Shown here piece by piece: positions 42,326 to 55,449 of a stretch of 64,000 bases of DNA. A model generated the notes under the pieces. It did no database searches. It was not told where the DNA came from and was given only the letters and a program-made list of their open reading frames with translations. The DNA is taken from assembly GCF_024506435.1 (NCBI RefSeq), contig NZ_JANIET010000001.1:868001-932000 (forward strand), given 5' to 3'. Source of the DNA: Pantoea trifolii. GTDB lineage: Bacteria; Pseudomonadota; Gammaproteobacteria; Enterobacterales; Enterobacteriaceae. A program made the position numbers and the translations under genes. The stretch's first letter is position 1. Each line of letters begins with the position of its first letter.

Positions 42326-42338
42326 AAACGGGCCTTTT
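42314..42338 (+). terminator. terminator of gmhB
   Basis: AAAAGGCC/GGCCTTTT stem overlapping the gmhB stop codon, with T residues in the right arm. It isolates gmhB from the rRNA promoters. Confidence 0.75.
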
Positions 42339-42340
42339 GC

Positions 42341-42378
42341 GCAAATTTCAAGCGAACAGCAAAAAACTTGAAATTTGC
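42341..42378. repeat. 12-bp perfect inverted repeat at the rrn P1 upstream (UP) region
   Basis: GCAAATTTCAAG (42341-42352) and CTTGAAATTTGC (42367-42378) are exact complements, separated by an A-rich 14-base spacer. The right arm ends 2 bases before the P1 -35 hexamer, where the A/T-rich UP element should lie. Confidence 0.85.
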
Positions 42379-42380
42379 AC

Positions 42381-42408
42381 TTGTCAGCTCCGAATAACTC
42401 CCTATAAT
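42381..42408 (+). promoter_or_regulatory. rRNA operon promoter P1
   Basis: TTGTCA (42381-42386) and TATAAT (42403-42408) with the 16-base spacing characteristic of rrn P1. The downstream GCGCCACCACTGAGACGG discriminator and start region closely match E. coli rrnB P1. Expected to be Fis-activated, UP-element-driven and controlled by ppGpp/DksA. Confidence 0.95.
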
Positions 42409-42502
42409 GCGCCACCACTGAGACGGCAAAGCGGCAACGCAGACGCCTCAGCAGGGAGTGAAGAAATTCATCCCGCCGGATGAAAACGCTGAAAAAAAGT
42501 GT

Positions 42503-42530
42503 TTGACTCCGAAGGAGAGTCGCGTAGTAT
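42503..42530 (+). promoter_or_regulatory. rRNA operon promoter P2
   Basis: TTGACT (42503-42508) and TAGTAT (42525-42530), 16-base spacing, followed by a GCCACC discriminator, about 120 bases after P1 as in E. coli rrn operons. Confidence 0.9.
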
Positions 42531-42570
42531 ACGCCACCTCGCGACAGACGGTTCAGCCGCTGCTCGCAAC

Positions 42571-42582
42571 GCTCTTTAACAA
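42571..42582 (+). promoter_or_regulatory. leader boxA antitermination site
   Basis: GCTCTTTAACAA matches the rrn boxA that loads NusB-S10 for antitermination. A second copy occurs in the 16S-23S spacer at 44514-44525. Confidence 0.9.
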
Positions 42583-42583
42583 T

Positions 42584-42607
42584 TTATCAGACAATCTGTG
42601 TGGGCAC
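42584..42607 (+). other. 5' strand of the 16S RNase III processing stem
   Basis: This 24-base segment is complementary at 23 of 24 positions to 44299-44322 downstream of 16S. The pair encloses 16S in the precursor and would be cut by RNase III. Confidence 0.88.
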
Positions 42608-42735
42608 TCGCAGGATTGATATCAGCGTCTTAGGACGCAACAAAATATCAAAGCCTCACGAGTGAACACATAATGAAATTCATTATGACGTTTTACAGAT
42701 GAGCACCGCTGAACTTGTTTCAGCAAATCAAACTT

Positions 42736-44276
<1,541 letters not shown>

Positions 44277-44298
44277 CCTGAAGATACCTTCCCGCGCA

Positions 44299-44322
44299 GT
44301 GCTCACACAGATTGTCTGATAA
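44299..44322 (+). other. 3' strand of the 16S RNase III processing stem
   Basis: Complement of 42584-42607 with a single mismatch, lying between the 16S 3' end and tRNA-Glu. Confidence 0.88.
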
Positions 44323-44364
44323 AAAGTAATGAGCAAGACGGCTGCGAAGTCGTGACACTATCGT

Positions 44365-44439
44365 GTCCCCTTCGTCTAGCGGTTAGGACTCCGCCCTTTC
44401 ACGGCGGCAACAGGGGTTCGAATCCCCTAGGGGACGCCA
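44365..44439 (+). tRNA. gltT-like: tRNA-Glu (anticodon TTC)
   Basis: 75 nt including encoded CCA. Acceptor arms GTCCCC/GGGGAC, anticodon stem CCGCC/GGCGG with loop CTTTCAC (anticodon 44398-44400), and T-arm AGGGGTTCGAATCCCCT. It is the only tRNA in the 16S-23S spacer. Confidence 0.98.
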
Positions 44440-44513
44440 CTTGCTTGGTGACAGGTGAAAGGTGTCTCCACGAAGTATCTCAAAACTGACTTAACCGTCA
44501 TGTTTGAGATATT

Positions 44514-44525
44514 GCTCTTTAACAA
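44514..44525 (+). promoter_or_regulatory. spacer boxA antitermination site
   Basis: GCTCTTTAACAA, identical to the leader boxA, between tRNA-Glu and 23S; reloads the antitermination complex for 23S. Confidence 0.88.
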
Positions 44526-44530
44526 TCCGG

Positions 44531-44544
44531 AACAAGCTGAAAAT
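44531..44544 (+). other. 5' strand of the 23S RNase III processing stem
   Basis: AACAAGCTGAAAAT is an exact complement of 47595-47608 downstream of 23S; a further AATCCG/CGGATT pair extends the stem outward. Confidence 0.85.
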
Positions 44545-44652
44545 TGAAACGACGTGTTGGTTCATTTCTCCGTAATAAGAAATGAATAACAACATGTTCG
44601 AGTCTCTCAATGCCTGCAGTCCGCAGCGTTGCAAAACGCCTGTGGGTTGTGA

Positions 44653-47558
<2,906 letters not shown>

Positions 47559-47594
47559 ACAACGCCAGAGGCGTTTTGGTCTGAGAGACCGAAG

Positions 47595-47608
47595 ATTTTC
47601 AGCTTGTT
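47595..47608 (+). other. 3' strand of the 23S RNase III processing stem
   Basis: ATTTTCAGCTTGTT, exact complement of 44531-44544. Confidence 0.85.
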
Positions 47609-47663
47609 TTACGGATTAAAGATTTAGCGGAAGCGGATGTCATTCGTTTTTGCACAAAGAATT

Positions 47664-47783
47664 TGCCTGGCGGCTTTAGCGCGGTGGTCCCACCTGACCC
47701 CATGTCGAACTCAGAAGTGAAACGCCGTAGCGCCGATGGTAGTGTGGGGTCTCCCCATGCGAGAGTAGGGAACTGCCAGGCAT
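47664..47783 (+). rRNA. 5S ribosomal RNA
   Basis: 120 nt, from TGCCTGGCGGCTTTAGCGCG to GGGAACTGCCAGGCAT; the ends pair as helix I. Nearly identical to E. coli 5S. Confidence 0.99.
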
Positions 47784-47883
47784 CAAATTAAGACCCGTTA
47801 TCGGGTCGTGACCTTCCCGGTGACGCGGAAAGGGCGAAACACCTGAAATCAGAACGATTGTCTGATATCAGTACAGAATCGGT

Positions 47884-47960
47884 GGAGCGGTAGTTCAGTT
47901 GGTTAGAATACCTGCCTGTCACGCAGGGGGTCGCGGGTTCGAGCCCCGTCCGTTCCGCCA
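47884..47960 (+). tRNA. aspU: tRNA-Asp (anticodon GTC), distal gene of the rRNA operon
   Basis: 77 nt including CCA. GGAGCGG/CCGTTCC acceptor, anticodon stem CCTGC/GCAGG with loop CTGTCAC (anticodon 47918-47920). Identical to the copy at 56317. E. coli aspU has the same place after rrnH 5S. Confidence 0.98.
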
Positions 47961-47970
47961 CTTAATTGAT

Positions 47971-47999
47971 AAGCCCTGACTGGAAAGTCAGGGCTTTTT
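47971..47999 (+). terminator. terminator of the rRNA operon
   Basis: AAGCCCTGAC/GTCAGGGCTT stem, 6-base loop, T run; directly after tRNA-Asp. Confidence 0.92.
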
Positions 48000-48128
48000 C
48001 ATGTCTTTAATTCCGCTAATATTGTTGATGAAAAATCAAAATTCTTCTGCTTATAAGCGGATTTTTCAGCAACAATAAACCTGCCAGAATAGTTCCCATC
48101 GAATACAACGCTATCCGATGAGGAAATC

Positions 48129-48932
48129 ATGACAATCCCCGCCTTTGGTTTAGGTACTTTCCGTCTGCAAGACGATGTTGTAATCCATTCTGTTAAAACA
48201 GCTCTGGAACTTGGCTATCGCACAATTGATACCGCGCAAATCTATGAAAATGAAGCAGCTGTGGGTCAGGCGATCACTGAAAGTGGCGTAGCACGTGGCG
48301 ACTTGTTCGTTACCACCAAAATCTGGATTGAGAATCTTTCGGCTGAGAAGTTGATTCCCAGCTTGGAAGAGAGCCTGGCAAAACTGCGCACCCACTATGT
48401 CGATCTCACCTTGATCCACTGGCCTTCTCCAGAAGGGGCGGTATCAGTGAAAGAGAGCATGTTGGCATTGATGGCAGCAAAAGAAGCAGGCCTGACGCGT
48501 CAGATTGGTATCTCAAACTTCCCAATCGCCTTGATGCAAGAGGCGATTGACGCGGTTGGTGCGGAAAATATTGCCACTAACCAGATTGAGCTGCATCCTT
48601 TCCTGCAGAACCGGCAGGTGGTTGAATTTGCTCAAAAGAATGATCTTCACATCACTTCTTACATGACGCTGGCTTATGGCGACGCGCTGAAAGATCAGGT
48701 AATCAACGCAATTGCACAGAAGCACAAAGCCACTCCAGCTCAGGTGGTTCTGGCATGGGCGATGACGTTAGGTTACGCGGTGATCCCGTCATCCACCAAA
48801 CGTGAAAACCTGGCGAGCAACATGGCAGCAGTTGATCTGCAGTTAGATGATCAAGATATGGCAAATATTGCCGCGCTGGATCGTCAGCAGCGTTTAGTAA
48901 GTCCTGAAGGTCTGGCACCAAACTGGGATTAA
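48129..48932 (+). CDS. dkgB: 2,5-didehydrogluconate reductase / methylglyoxal reductase DkgB
   Basis: NADPH-dependent aldo-keto reductase acting on 2,5-diketo-D-gluconate and on methylglyoxal and other aldehydes. The 267-residue TIM barrel has the catalytic tetrad Asp34, Tyr39, Lys64, His97 and the cofactor motif [13 protein letters not shown]. Length equals E. coli DkgB. Start ATG with GAGGAA upstream. gloB, a second methylglyoxal-detoxification gene, is 5 kb away. Confidence 0.95.
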   Translation: MTIPAFGLGTFRLQDDVVIHSVKTALELGYRTIDTAQIYENEAAVGQAITESGVARGDLFVTTKIWIENLSAEKLIPSLEESLAKLRTHYVDLTLIHWPSPEGAVSVKESMLALMAAKEAGLTRQIGISNFPIALMQEAIDAVGAENIATNQIELHPFLQNRQVVEFAQKNDLHITSYMTLAYGDALKDQVINAIAQKHKATPAQVVLAWAMTLGYAVIPSSTKRENLASNMAAVDLQLDDQDMANIAALDRQQRLVSPEGLAPNWD

Positions 48933-48947
48933 TCGCGACTTACCTCT

Positions 48948-49856
48948 TCAGCCCTGCACTCGCCAGGGCTGATCTTTAACCCATTCACTTAGAAAATCAA
49001 TAAATGCCCGAACGCGCTGACTAACTCCCAAGTCGCTGTAATAGACCGCATTAAAGGGCATCTCGACTGGAACTCGATGTTCAGCTAGCAGTTCAACAAA
49101 AGTGCCATCCGCTATCTCTTTATCCACCATAAAATCTGATAAACACGCGATACCTTGATCGCCTAGCACTAACTGTTTGAGCGTTTCGCCGCTGTTAGAT
49201 GACATACCCGGCGTGATGTCATAAAGCTCGCCACCTTCATCTGTGACAGGCCAGCGATTTAAGCGTGGCGTTTCAACAAAGCCGAGGCATTCATGCAGCG
49301 CCAAATCAGCTGCAGATAGCGGTACGCCATATTTCGCCAGATAAGCCGGCGTGGCCACTAATTTGCGATAACTAATAAAGAGCAGACGAGCGCGCAACGT
49401 AGAATCTGTCAAATTGCCGGCGCGAATCGCCACATCGACTTTGCGTTCGATGAGATTAATAAAGCTCTCCGAAGAGACCAGCGATAGCGTGACGTCTGGA
49501 TAGCGCTCACGAAAAGGTTTAATCATTGGCAGCAACAGATGCAGAATCACGGGCGTAGCTGCATCGATGCGCAGCACGCCCTGAGGCGCCAGCTGCCGCT
49601 CAATCAGCTCGCTCTCGGCAGTCGACATCTCCTGCATCAACTTTTGCACGCGGCGAAAATAGTGCTCGCCTTCATGAGTAAGTGCTAGCTGACGCGTAGT
49701 ACGCGTTAAGAGCGAGACACCCAGCTTATTTTCCAGCTTTTTAACCGTGCGACTTACCGCTGAATTGGCCATCTGCAACTGTGCTGCTGCACGACTAAAG
49801 CTGCCGCTCTCCACCACAGCGATAAACACCTTAAGCTCATCGGACGATGCCTTCAT
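48948..49856 (-). CDS. yafC: LysR-family transcriptional regulator (YafC type)
   Basis: 302 residues with an N-terminal winged helix-turn-helix (about 1-60, [52 protein letters not shown]) and a LysR substrate-binding domain (about 90-295). Convergent with dkgB and divergent from the broken MFS gene, so before decay that transporter was probably its target. E. coli yafC occupies the same position next to dkgB. Inducer unknown. Confidence 0.88.
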   Translation of the reverse strand: MKASSDELKVFIAVVESGSFSRAAAQLQMANSAVSRTVKKLENKLGVSLLTRTTRQLALTHEGEHYFRRVQKLMQEMSTAESELIERQLAPQGVLRIDAATPVILHLLLPMIKPFRERYPDVTLSLVSSESFINLIERKVDVAIRAGNLTDSTLRARLLFISYRKLVATPAYLAKYGVPLSAADLALHECLGFVETPRLNRWPVTDEGGELYDITPGMSSNSGETLKQLVLGDQGIACLSDFMVDKEIADGTFVELLAEHRVPVEMPFNAVYYSDLGVSQRVRAFIDFLSEWVKDQPWRVQG

Positions 49857-49955
49857 TATCCCTCCAAAAGCAAAAGTTTATTATCACTTTGCATCTTATT
49901 GGCATTAAAGCATGAGGCAATACTAACGCCCATCAAAACTTCATGGGAGTTAATC

Positions 49956-50876
49956 ATGCCACTCTCTATTTATGCTCTGGGCGTTGCCGGTGATGACTGC
50001 TTTGACCAGTAAGTTAGCGCGTAAGCAATTATTAATGGGTTTGATGGTGCTCTTCACCGTTGGCAACCTGGTTGCCTGGCTGGCAGCAAACTATGAAACG
50101 CTGATCATTGCCCGACTGATTACCGGCCTTGCTCACGATGTGTTCTTCTCCGTCGATTCCACGATAGCGACCAACCTCGTAAGCAAAGAGAAGGCAGCGA
50201 GTGCCATCGCCATCATGTTTGGCTGTTGGTGACTGGCGTGCCGCTGGGTACGCTCATCGGGCAACACTTTGGCTGGCGTGAAAGTTTCCTGGCTGTGTCA
50301 TTGCTCTGGTGGCAAGCCAACTGCTTATCCCGCGTAATATTGCTCAGCCGCTGGCAACAACATTCGCCCAGCAAGCGCGTGTGATGATCAATCCACGTCT
50401 GCTGCTGATTTATGCGATTACCGCGCTGGGTTATGGTGTGTCGGTCGCCATTGGTAATATCTGGGGCGGCAAGCTGGCCGACCGCCGTGGCGCGTACCTG
50501 CTTTGACACTGTTCTTTATGGCGCTGGCCATTCTGCTGATGGTGTTCCAGTTCACCGCCAGCATGCACTTTATGTCAGTGGCGACAGTATTAGTGATGGG
50601 CATCTTCGCCTTTGCCAACGCGCCGGGTTTGCAGGTTTACGTGGTGCAGAAAGCTGAACACTATGCGCCAGGCGCGGGAGATGTTGCATCAGGCCTCAAT
50701 ACTGCAGCCTTCAATATCGGTATCGTTCTGAGTTCCACTTTAGGTGGTTATATTGTCGAGCATTATGGACTGGCGCAAACGCCGTGGGTTGGCGCCGTGA
50801 TTGTGCTCGGCGCGCTGCTGCTGGTGCGAGTGAGTGGTCAACTCGACAAACCTCAAACGGCGATAGCGATGGAATA
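49956..50876 (+). pseudogene. MFS efflux transporter (AraJ/YdhP-like), degraded
   Basis: Remnant of a major facilitator transporter spread over at least four reading frames. Recognisable pieces are MTALTSKLARKQLLMGLMVLFTVGN, IARLITGLAH, LVTGVPLGTLIGQHFGWRESFLAV, AIGNIWGGKLADRR and NTAAFNIGIVLSSTLGGYIVEHYG. The frame breaks near 49990, 50226, 50300 and 50505. About 45 N-terminal residues and a block near 50433 (between two ALGYG/LGYGV-like segments) are missing. The first frame stops at 50010. The promoter side still has GGGAG and an ATG, and divergent LysR gene yafC is intact. Assembly error cannot be excluded, but several lesions plus missing blocks favour true decay. Confidence 0.82.
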
Positions 50877-50882
50877 ACACGC

Positions 50883-50912
50883 GCAAAAGCCTGCCAATTG
50901 GCAGGCTTTTGC
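50883..50912 (+). terminator. terminator after the MFS pseudogene
   Basis: GCAAAAGCCTGCC/GGCAGGCTTTTGC, a 13-bp perfect stem with an AATT loop just past the last stop codon; symmetric, so it may act in both directions. Confidence 0.82.
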
Positions 50913-51025
50913 ATTGGTATGCTGTGAGGCAAATTCCGACAATCAAGAACACCAATTGAAACCCCGCGCTAAAATCCCTATAACAGTCAGGTGAAGTACG
51001 AGTCGTAAACCAGTCAGGCGGGAAA

Positions 51026-51829
51026 GTGCGGAAAAAAACTTATTCTATGCGTTATGTAGCAGGACAGCCAGCAGAGCGGATCTTTCCGCCGGGGGCAATG
51101 CTGCATCTTGGGCAGGCATTACCGCCTGGCGCACCTTTGCCAGCCGATCCCACACTGCGAGTCTTAGTCTGGAATATCTTCAAGCAACAGCGCGCAGACT
51201 GGATGTCGGTGCTGCAAGGTTTTGGCAAAGATGCCCATCTTGTTCTGCTGCAGGAGGCGCAAGCTACGCCCGAACTGGTCAAATTCGCCACCAGTAACTA
51301 TCTCGCGGCCGATCAGGTCCCTGCCTTTGTCTTACCGCAACATCCTTCAGGCGTCATGACATTGGCCTCAGCGCATCCTGTTTACTGCTGTCCATTACGC
51401 GAGCGAGAGCCGCTGTTGCGTTTAGCTAAATCTGCACTGGTTACCGCATATCCGTTGCCCACGGGCGAAATGCTGATGGTGGTGAACATTCACGCAGTCA
51501 ATTTCAGTCTGGGTGTCGATGTCTACAGCAAACAGCTCGGGCCGATTGGCGAACAGATTCAGCATCATCGCGGGCCGGTGATCATGGCGGGAGATTTTAA
51601 CGCCTGGAGCCGTCAGCGTATGAATGCGCTGTATCGCTTTGCGCGGGAGATGTCACTGCGTGAAGTGAACTTCACCGATGACCATCGTCGCAAAGCCTTC
51701 GGTCGCCCACTGGATTTCGTTTTCTATCGTGATATGAAGGTCAGTGAAGCCTCAGTGCTGGTGACGCGCGCCTCAGACCACAATCCGCTGCTGGTTGAGT
51801 TCAACTCTCTCTACGGTATCGAGCGTTAA
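51026..51829 (+). CDS. yafD: endonuclease/exonuclease/phosphatase family protein YafD
   Basis: Predicted metal-dependent phosphoesterase of unknown substrate, 267 residues (E. coli 266). The fold motifs are VWNIFKQQ (Asn), LVLLQEA (Glu), VVNIHAVNF (His), IMAGDFNAW (Asp/Asn) and [11 protein letters not shown] (Asp-His). The start is GTG at 51026, giving [23 protein letters not shown] as in E. coli YafD. Upstream gap contains only the end of the MFS remnant. Confidence 0.92.
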   Translation: MRKKTYSMRYVAGQPAERIFPPGAMLHLGQALPPGAPLPADPTLRVLVWNIFKQQRADWMSVLQGFGKDAHLVLLQEAQATPELVKFATSNYLAADQVPAFVLPQHPSGVMTLASAHPVYCCPLREREPLLRLAKSALVTAYPLPTGEMLMVVNIHAVNFSLGVDVYSKQLGPIGEQIQHHRGPVIMAGDFNAWSRQRMNALYRFAREMSLREVNFTDDHRRKAFGRPLDFVFYRDMKVSEASVLVTRASDHNPLLVEFNSLYGIER

Positions 51830-51934
51830 GCCAATACGCTCTAGCTCCCATCTAGCAACAATCGAACTCATACTGCTAAGGGTAAGTTAGTGCCTGAACA
51901 GGCGATATGCAGAATTCAGCGGAAGCAGAAAATG

Positions 51935-51962
51935 AAAAAGGCTGACAAATGTCAGCCTTTTC
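51935..51962. terminator. bidirectional terminator between yafD and mltD
   Basis: AAAAAGGCTGAC/GTCAGCCTTTTT, 12-bp perfect stem with a 4-base loop, in a convergent gap. Confidence 0.92.
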
Positions 51963-51968
51963 GGGGCA

Positions 51969-53342
51969 TTAGGTATCAGGTGTTGCGCTATTATTCACAA
52001 ACAGCGTGAGCTTGTCGCCCGGCTGAATGTCTTTAGCGTCACTGTTCCAGCGCATAACGTCTTTGGTATTCACACCGTGACGTTTTGCAATACTGGCAAA
52101 AGAATCACCCTTACGTACACGGTAGGTGATGCTGTTGCCGTTATCAGCCAATTGCGTGCTCGCTTTGCCGCTCACGGTCAGAGTCTGACCGGTACGAACA
52201 GAAGCGCTGCGCAGATTGTTCTGCTGTTTCAGTGCACTGACGCTTACGCCAAGCTTGCTGGCAATACCAGACAAGGTGTCGCCTTTGCGTACCGTGTAGC
52301 TGTTTCCTGCCGCGCTGACTTTCGCCATCTCGGTAGGCTGCACGGAAGCGATATCACCGGAAGCCAGTGAATCGCGCAACTTAGCAACGTTGGACTTCGG
52401 CACCATTATATAGTGCGGTCCATTTGGCGCTGTGGCTCCGTTTTTATAACCGGCATTAAATGTCTTCAGCTTGCTGAGAGACATACCGGCCATATCGGCG
52501 GCCTGCGTCAGTTCAATCTGCTGTCCCACCTCTACTCGAGCTAATGCACGGCTCTCATTCGGGGTCGGCAATTTGATACCGTAACGCTTGTTGTTCTTGA
52601 GAATCTCACTCAAGGCCAACATTTTAGGTACGTAAACCGTAGTCTCGCGTGGCAGCGATAAATTCCAGAAATCAGTCGGCTTACCGCGCGCCTTATTCTG
52701 TTTCATCGCCTTCAGCACACGTCCTTCACCGCTGTTGTAGGCGGCGATGGTCAGTAACCAGTCACCGTCAAACATACCGTTCAGACGCTGCATCATATCC
52801 AGCGCGACTTTGGTCGAGGCCACCACATCGCGGCGTCCGTCGTACCATTGGTTCTGTTTCAAACCATAGTTTTTGCCCGTTTGTGCAACAATCTGCCAGA
52901 TGCCGGCGGCATTCGCAGAAGATGTTGCGTGTGGGTCAAAAGCGCTCTCCACTATGGGTAGCAGTACCAGTTCCATCGGCATTTTACGTTTCTGTATCTG
53001 CTCGACTATCCAGTACATGTACGGCTCTGCCCGTAATGTTACATCGTGGAGATAGCTCTTATTTTTTAAAAATTTTGTTTTTTGTTCGCGGATCCGGCTG
53101 TTTTCCGGAATCCCCATCTTCAACTCGTCACTAATGTGATTCCAGAGATCAGTATCTTCTGCGAGGCTTGTTCCATCATCCTGCCATCGCGGCGATAACA
53201 ATCGATCTCCGTACTTTCCATTTTCACCTTGACCAGCTGAAGACAGACTCTGTGCATGCTGTACGGGGATATTGGCGTCATTCCTTGATGCCTGACATCC
53301 TACCAGCAAGACCGAGGCGAGTAAGATCGCTTTAGCCTTCAT
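51969..53342 (-). CDS. mltD: membrane-bound lytic murein transglycosylase D
   Basis: Outer-membrane lipoprotein that cleaves peptidoglycan glycan strands with formation of 1,6-anhydro ends. 457 residues. Lipobox LLVGC (Cys16), an SLT catalytic domain (about 105-250) with the catalytic Glu132 in LPIVESAFDPHATS and AAGIWQIVAQTGKNYGL, then LysM peptidoglycan-binding modules near 346-389 and 406-451. E. coli MltD has 452 residues. Divergent from gloB's 3' side by about 70 bases. Confidence 0.96.
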   Translation of the reverse strand: MKAKAILLASVLLVGCQASRNDANIPVQHAQSLSSAGQGENGKYGDRLLSPRWQDDGTSLAEDTDLWNHISDELKMGIPENSRIREQKTKFLKNKSYLHDVTLRAEPYMYWIVEQIQKRKMPMELVLLPIVESAFDPHATSSANAAGIWQIVAQTGKNYGLKQNQWYDGRRDVVASTKVALDMMQRLNGMFDGDWLLTIAAYNSGEGRVLKAMKQNKARGKPTDFWNLSLPRETTVYVPKMLALSEILKNNKRYGIKLPTPNESRALARVEVGQQIELTQAADMAGMSLSKLKTFNAGYKNGATAPNGPHYIMVPKSNVAKLRDSLASGDIASVQPTEMAKVSAAGNSYTVRKGDTLSGIASKLGVSVSALKQQNNLRSASVRTGQTLTVSGKASTQLADNGNSITYRVRKGDSFASIAKRHGVNTKDVMRWNSDAKDIQPGDKLTLFVNNSATPDT

Positions 53343-53413
53343 GTGTGTGTCAATAGTTCGCTTAAAAGACGAGCAACTATACGTGACGGTCCATCACAAC
53401 ACAACCTCAAATA

Positions 53414-54169
53414 TCAAAAGCGGTCTTTCTTCTCGCGTAGAACAGCGAAAGTTTGCCATAACGCTGACGATGAGACATTAGTGCCTAAAGCCTTTTTTAA
53501 ATCAGTATCTTGCGTGCGTAAAAATAAATTTATTTCCCGCTCTAAGGCCAGTTTTGTCGGTAAAGTAATGCGGTTTTCTGCGCGTAAGTCCTTAATTTGC
53601 TGATACCTTGCCAAAATTTTAGGGTCATGGGGCAGAATAGCCGCAGCAAACTTCATATTGGATAAAGTGTACTCATGCGCACAGCAAACAAGCGTATCTG
53701 CAGGGAGTTGATTAAGTTTTTGAAATGATTCGAACATTTGTTCCGCAGTGCCTTCAAATAAACGCCCGCAGCCACCGGAAAACATGGTGTCTCCACAGAA
53801 AAGATAAGGTGAGCTGAAATATGAGATATGTCCTAAAGTGTGACCGGGTGTTGCGATGACACGGAAATTTAGCCCAAGGACGGCAAATTCATCGCCTTCG
53901 GCCACAATACGCTTTGCTCCTTTATCTGCCGTTTCCTGAGGACCGAAAACCATCAAATCGGGATAGTGCTGCAGCAGTTCATCCACGCCTCCGACGTGAT
54001 CGTGATGATGATGCGTCAGCAAAATCGCCACGGGTTGCCAATGATTGGCCCTGATTTTATCCAGCACGGGCTGTGCTTCGCCGGGATCGACAATCAAACA
54101 CTTATTGTCATCATCTGTCAGTGTCCAGATGTAGTTATCCTGCAATGCGGGAATGCTGATAAGATTCAT
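53414..54169 (-). CDS. gloB: hydroxyacylglutathione hydrolase (glyoxalase II)
   Basis: Hydrolyses S-lactoylglutathione to lactate and glutathione, second step of methylglyoxal detoxification. The 251-residue metallo-beta-lactamase-fold protein has [10 protein letters not shown] (His53, His55, Asp57, His58), a further His in [10 protein letters not shown], the metal-bridging Asp in [19 protein letters not shown], and HEYTLSN for glutathione binding. ATG at 54169 has AGAGG 5 bases upstream; an in-frame GTG at 54175 overlaps that site. Confidence 0.96.
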   Translation of the reverse strand: MNLISIPALQDNYIWTLTDDDNKCLIVDPGEAQPVLDKIRANHWQPVAILLTHHHHDHVGGVDELLQHYPDLMVFGPQETADKGAKRIVAEGDEFAVLGLNFRVIATPGHTLGHISYFSSPYLFCGDTMFSGGCGRLFEGTAEQMFESFQKLNQLPADTLVCCAHEYTLSNMKFAAAILPHDPKILARYQQIKDLRAENRITLPTKLALEREINLFLRTQDTDLKKALGTNVSSSALWQTFAVLREKKDRF

Positions 54170-54209
54170 AAACACCTCTCAGGTCGTAGAAAAAGGAAAA
54201 TGGTAGAGC

Positions 54210-54944
54210 ATGAAGCCGGCTAAAACACGCCAAATCCTGACTGCACCGCGCTCCTGGCGCGATATGCCAATGGGAGACTATTTTCGCGACGCGCTCACTC
54301 AGCAACTGCAGCCTTATCTCGGCAAGCTGTATGGCTTCCATATGCTTAAAATTGGCAGCCTCAGCGCAGAAATCAACACCAGCCAGTGTGCCATATCGCA
54401 TCAGGTGAATGTGGGCATTGAGGGCGATGAGTTACAGGTTATCGCCAATAACACGCAATTACCCTTTGAATCTAAATCCGTTGATGCCTGTTTGCTGGCG
54501 CACACGCTGGCGTGGAGTCAGGATCCGCACCGCGTGCTGCGCGAAGTCGATCGGGTATTGATCGATGATGGCTGGATGATCATCAGCGGCTTCAATCCTT
54601 TCAGTCTATTAGGGATCAGCAAAGGCATTCCGGGGTTACACTCGCGCGCGCCGTGGAGTGGACGCATGTTCAGCCAGGTGCGGCTGCTCGACTGGCTGAG
54701 CCTGCTGAATTATGAAGTGGTGTACCGCACGCGTTTTCAGGTGGTGCCGTGGCATCGGCAGGGCGGCAGGGTGATCAGCGCGCATTTACCGGCGCTCGGT
54801 TGTTTGAACATTGTGGTGGCACGTAAACGCACGTTCCCGTTAACGCCCACCAAAATGAAGAAGAATCTCAGTCAAAGCCAGCTACGGCAAACGGTTAACG
54901 TTACGCGCCAGTTTCGTGAAGTGAAGGATCAGGATTCAACCTGA
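54210..54944 (+). CDS. yafS: class I SAM-dependent methyltransferase YafS
   Basis: Predicted methyltransferase of unknown substrate, 244 residues (E. coli YafS 240). The Rossmann SAM site is loosely conserved ([54 protein letters not shown]). Divergent from gloB with a 40-base gap. Its last 16 bases overlap the 3' end of convergent rnhA. Confidence 0.9.
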   Translation: MKPAKTRQILTAPRSWRDMPMGDYFRDALTQQLQPYLGKLYGFHMLKIGSLSAEINTSQCAISHQVNVGIEGDELQVIANNTQLPFESKSVDACLLAHTLAWSQDPHRVLREVDRVLIDDGWMIISGFNPFSLLGISKGIPGLHSRAPWSGRMFSQVRLLDWLSLLNYEVVYRTRFQVVPWHRQGGRVISAHLPALGCLNIVVARKRTFPLTPTKMKKNLSQSQLRQTVNVTRQFREVKDQDST

Positions 54945-55396
54945 TAACCGATATCATCCTGAGTAGGATTTCCCGCCGCGCTGCGCGCCAGTTCGTCGCA
55001 GCGTTCGTTCTCCGGATGCCCCGCGTGACCTTTTACCCATTCCCACTTAATTTCATGGTTGCTGAGCGCTACATCGAGGCGTTTCCACAGATCGACATTT
55101 TTCACCGGTTTTTTATCGGCGGTTTTCCAGCCGCGCTTCTTCCAGTTGTGGATCCAGCTGGTGATGCCCTGACGAACATATTGGCTGTCGGTGCTAAGCA
55201 CCACCTCACACGGCTGTTTTAACGCTTCAAGCGCCACGATAGCCGCCATCATTTCCATGCGATTGTTGGTGGTGAGGCGATAACCCGTACTGAACTCTTT
55301 TTCATGCGCGCCATAACGTAAAATGGCGCCGTAGCCGCCGGGACCGGGATTGCCCAGGCAAGATCCATCGGTGAATATTTCTACCTGTTTGCGCAT
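54929..55396 (-). CDS. rnhA: ribonuclease HI
   Basis: Degrades RNA in RNA-DNA hybrids. 155 residues, identical in length to E. coli RnhA. The DEDD active site is present: Asp10 ([15 protein letters not shown]), Glu48 ([10 protein letters not shown]), Asp70 (STDSQYV) and Asp134 (NERCDELAR), with the basic handle [20 protein letters not shown]. Start ATG at 55396. Divergent from dnaQ with a 53-base gap, as in E. coli, where the promoters overlap. Confidence 0.97.
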   Translation of the reverse strand: MRKQVEIFTDGSCLGNPGPGGYGAILRYGAHEKEFSTGYRLTTNNRMEMMAAIVALEALKQPCEVVLSTDSQYVRQGITSWIHNWKKRGWKTADKKPVKNVDLWKRLDVALSNHEIKWEWVKGHAGHPENERCDELARSAAGNPTQDDIGYQVES

Positions 55397-55449
55397 CTCT
55401 GGTAGACTTCCTTCTGACAAAACGCCAAGTCTGACATAAAACGAGTCCT

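Noticed and set aside
49972..50877. Three separate small transporter genes (49972-50232, 50309-50506, 50503-50877)
   Set aside because: They are fragments of one MFS transporter in shifted frames, so they are merged as a single pseudogene.
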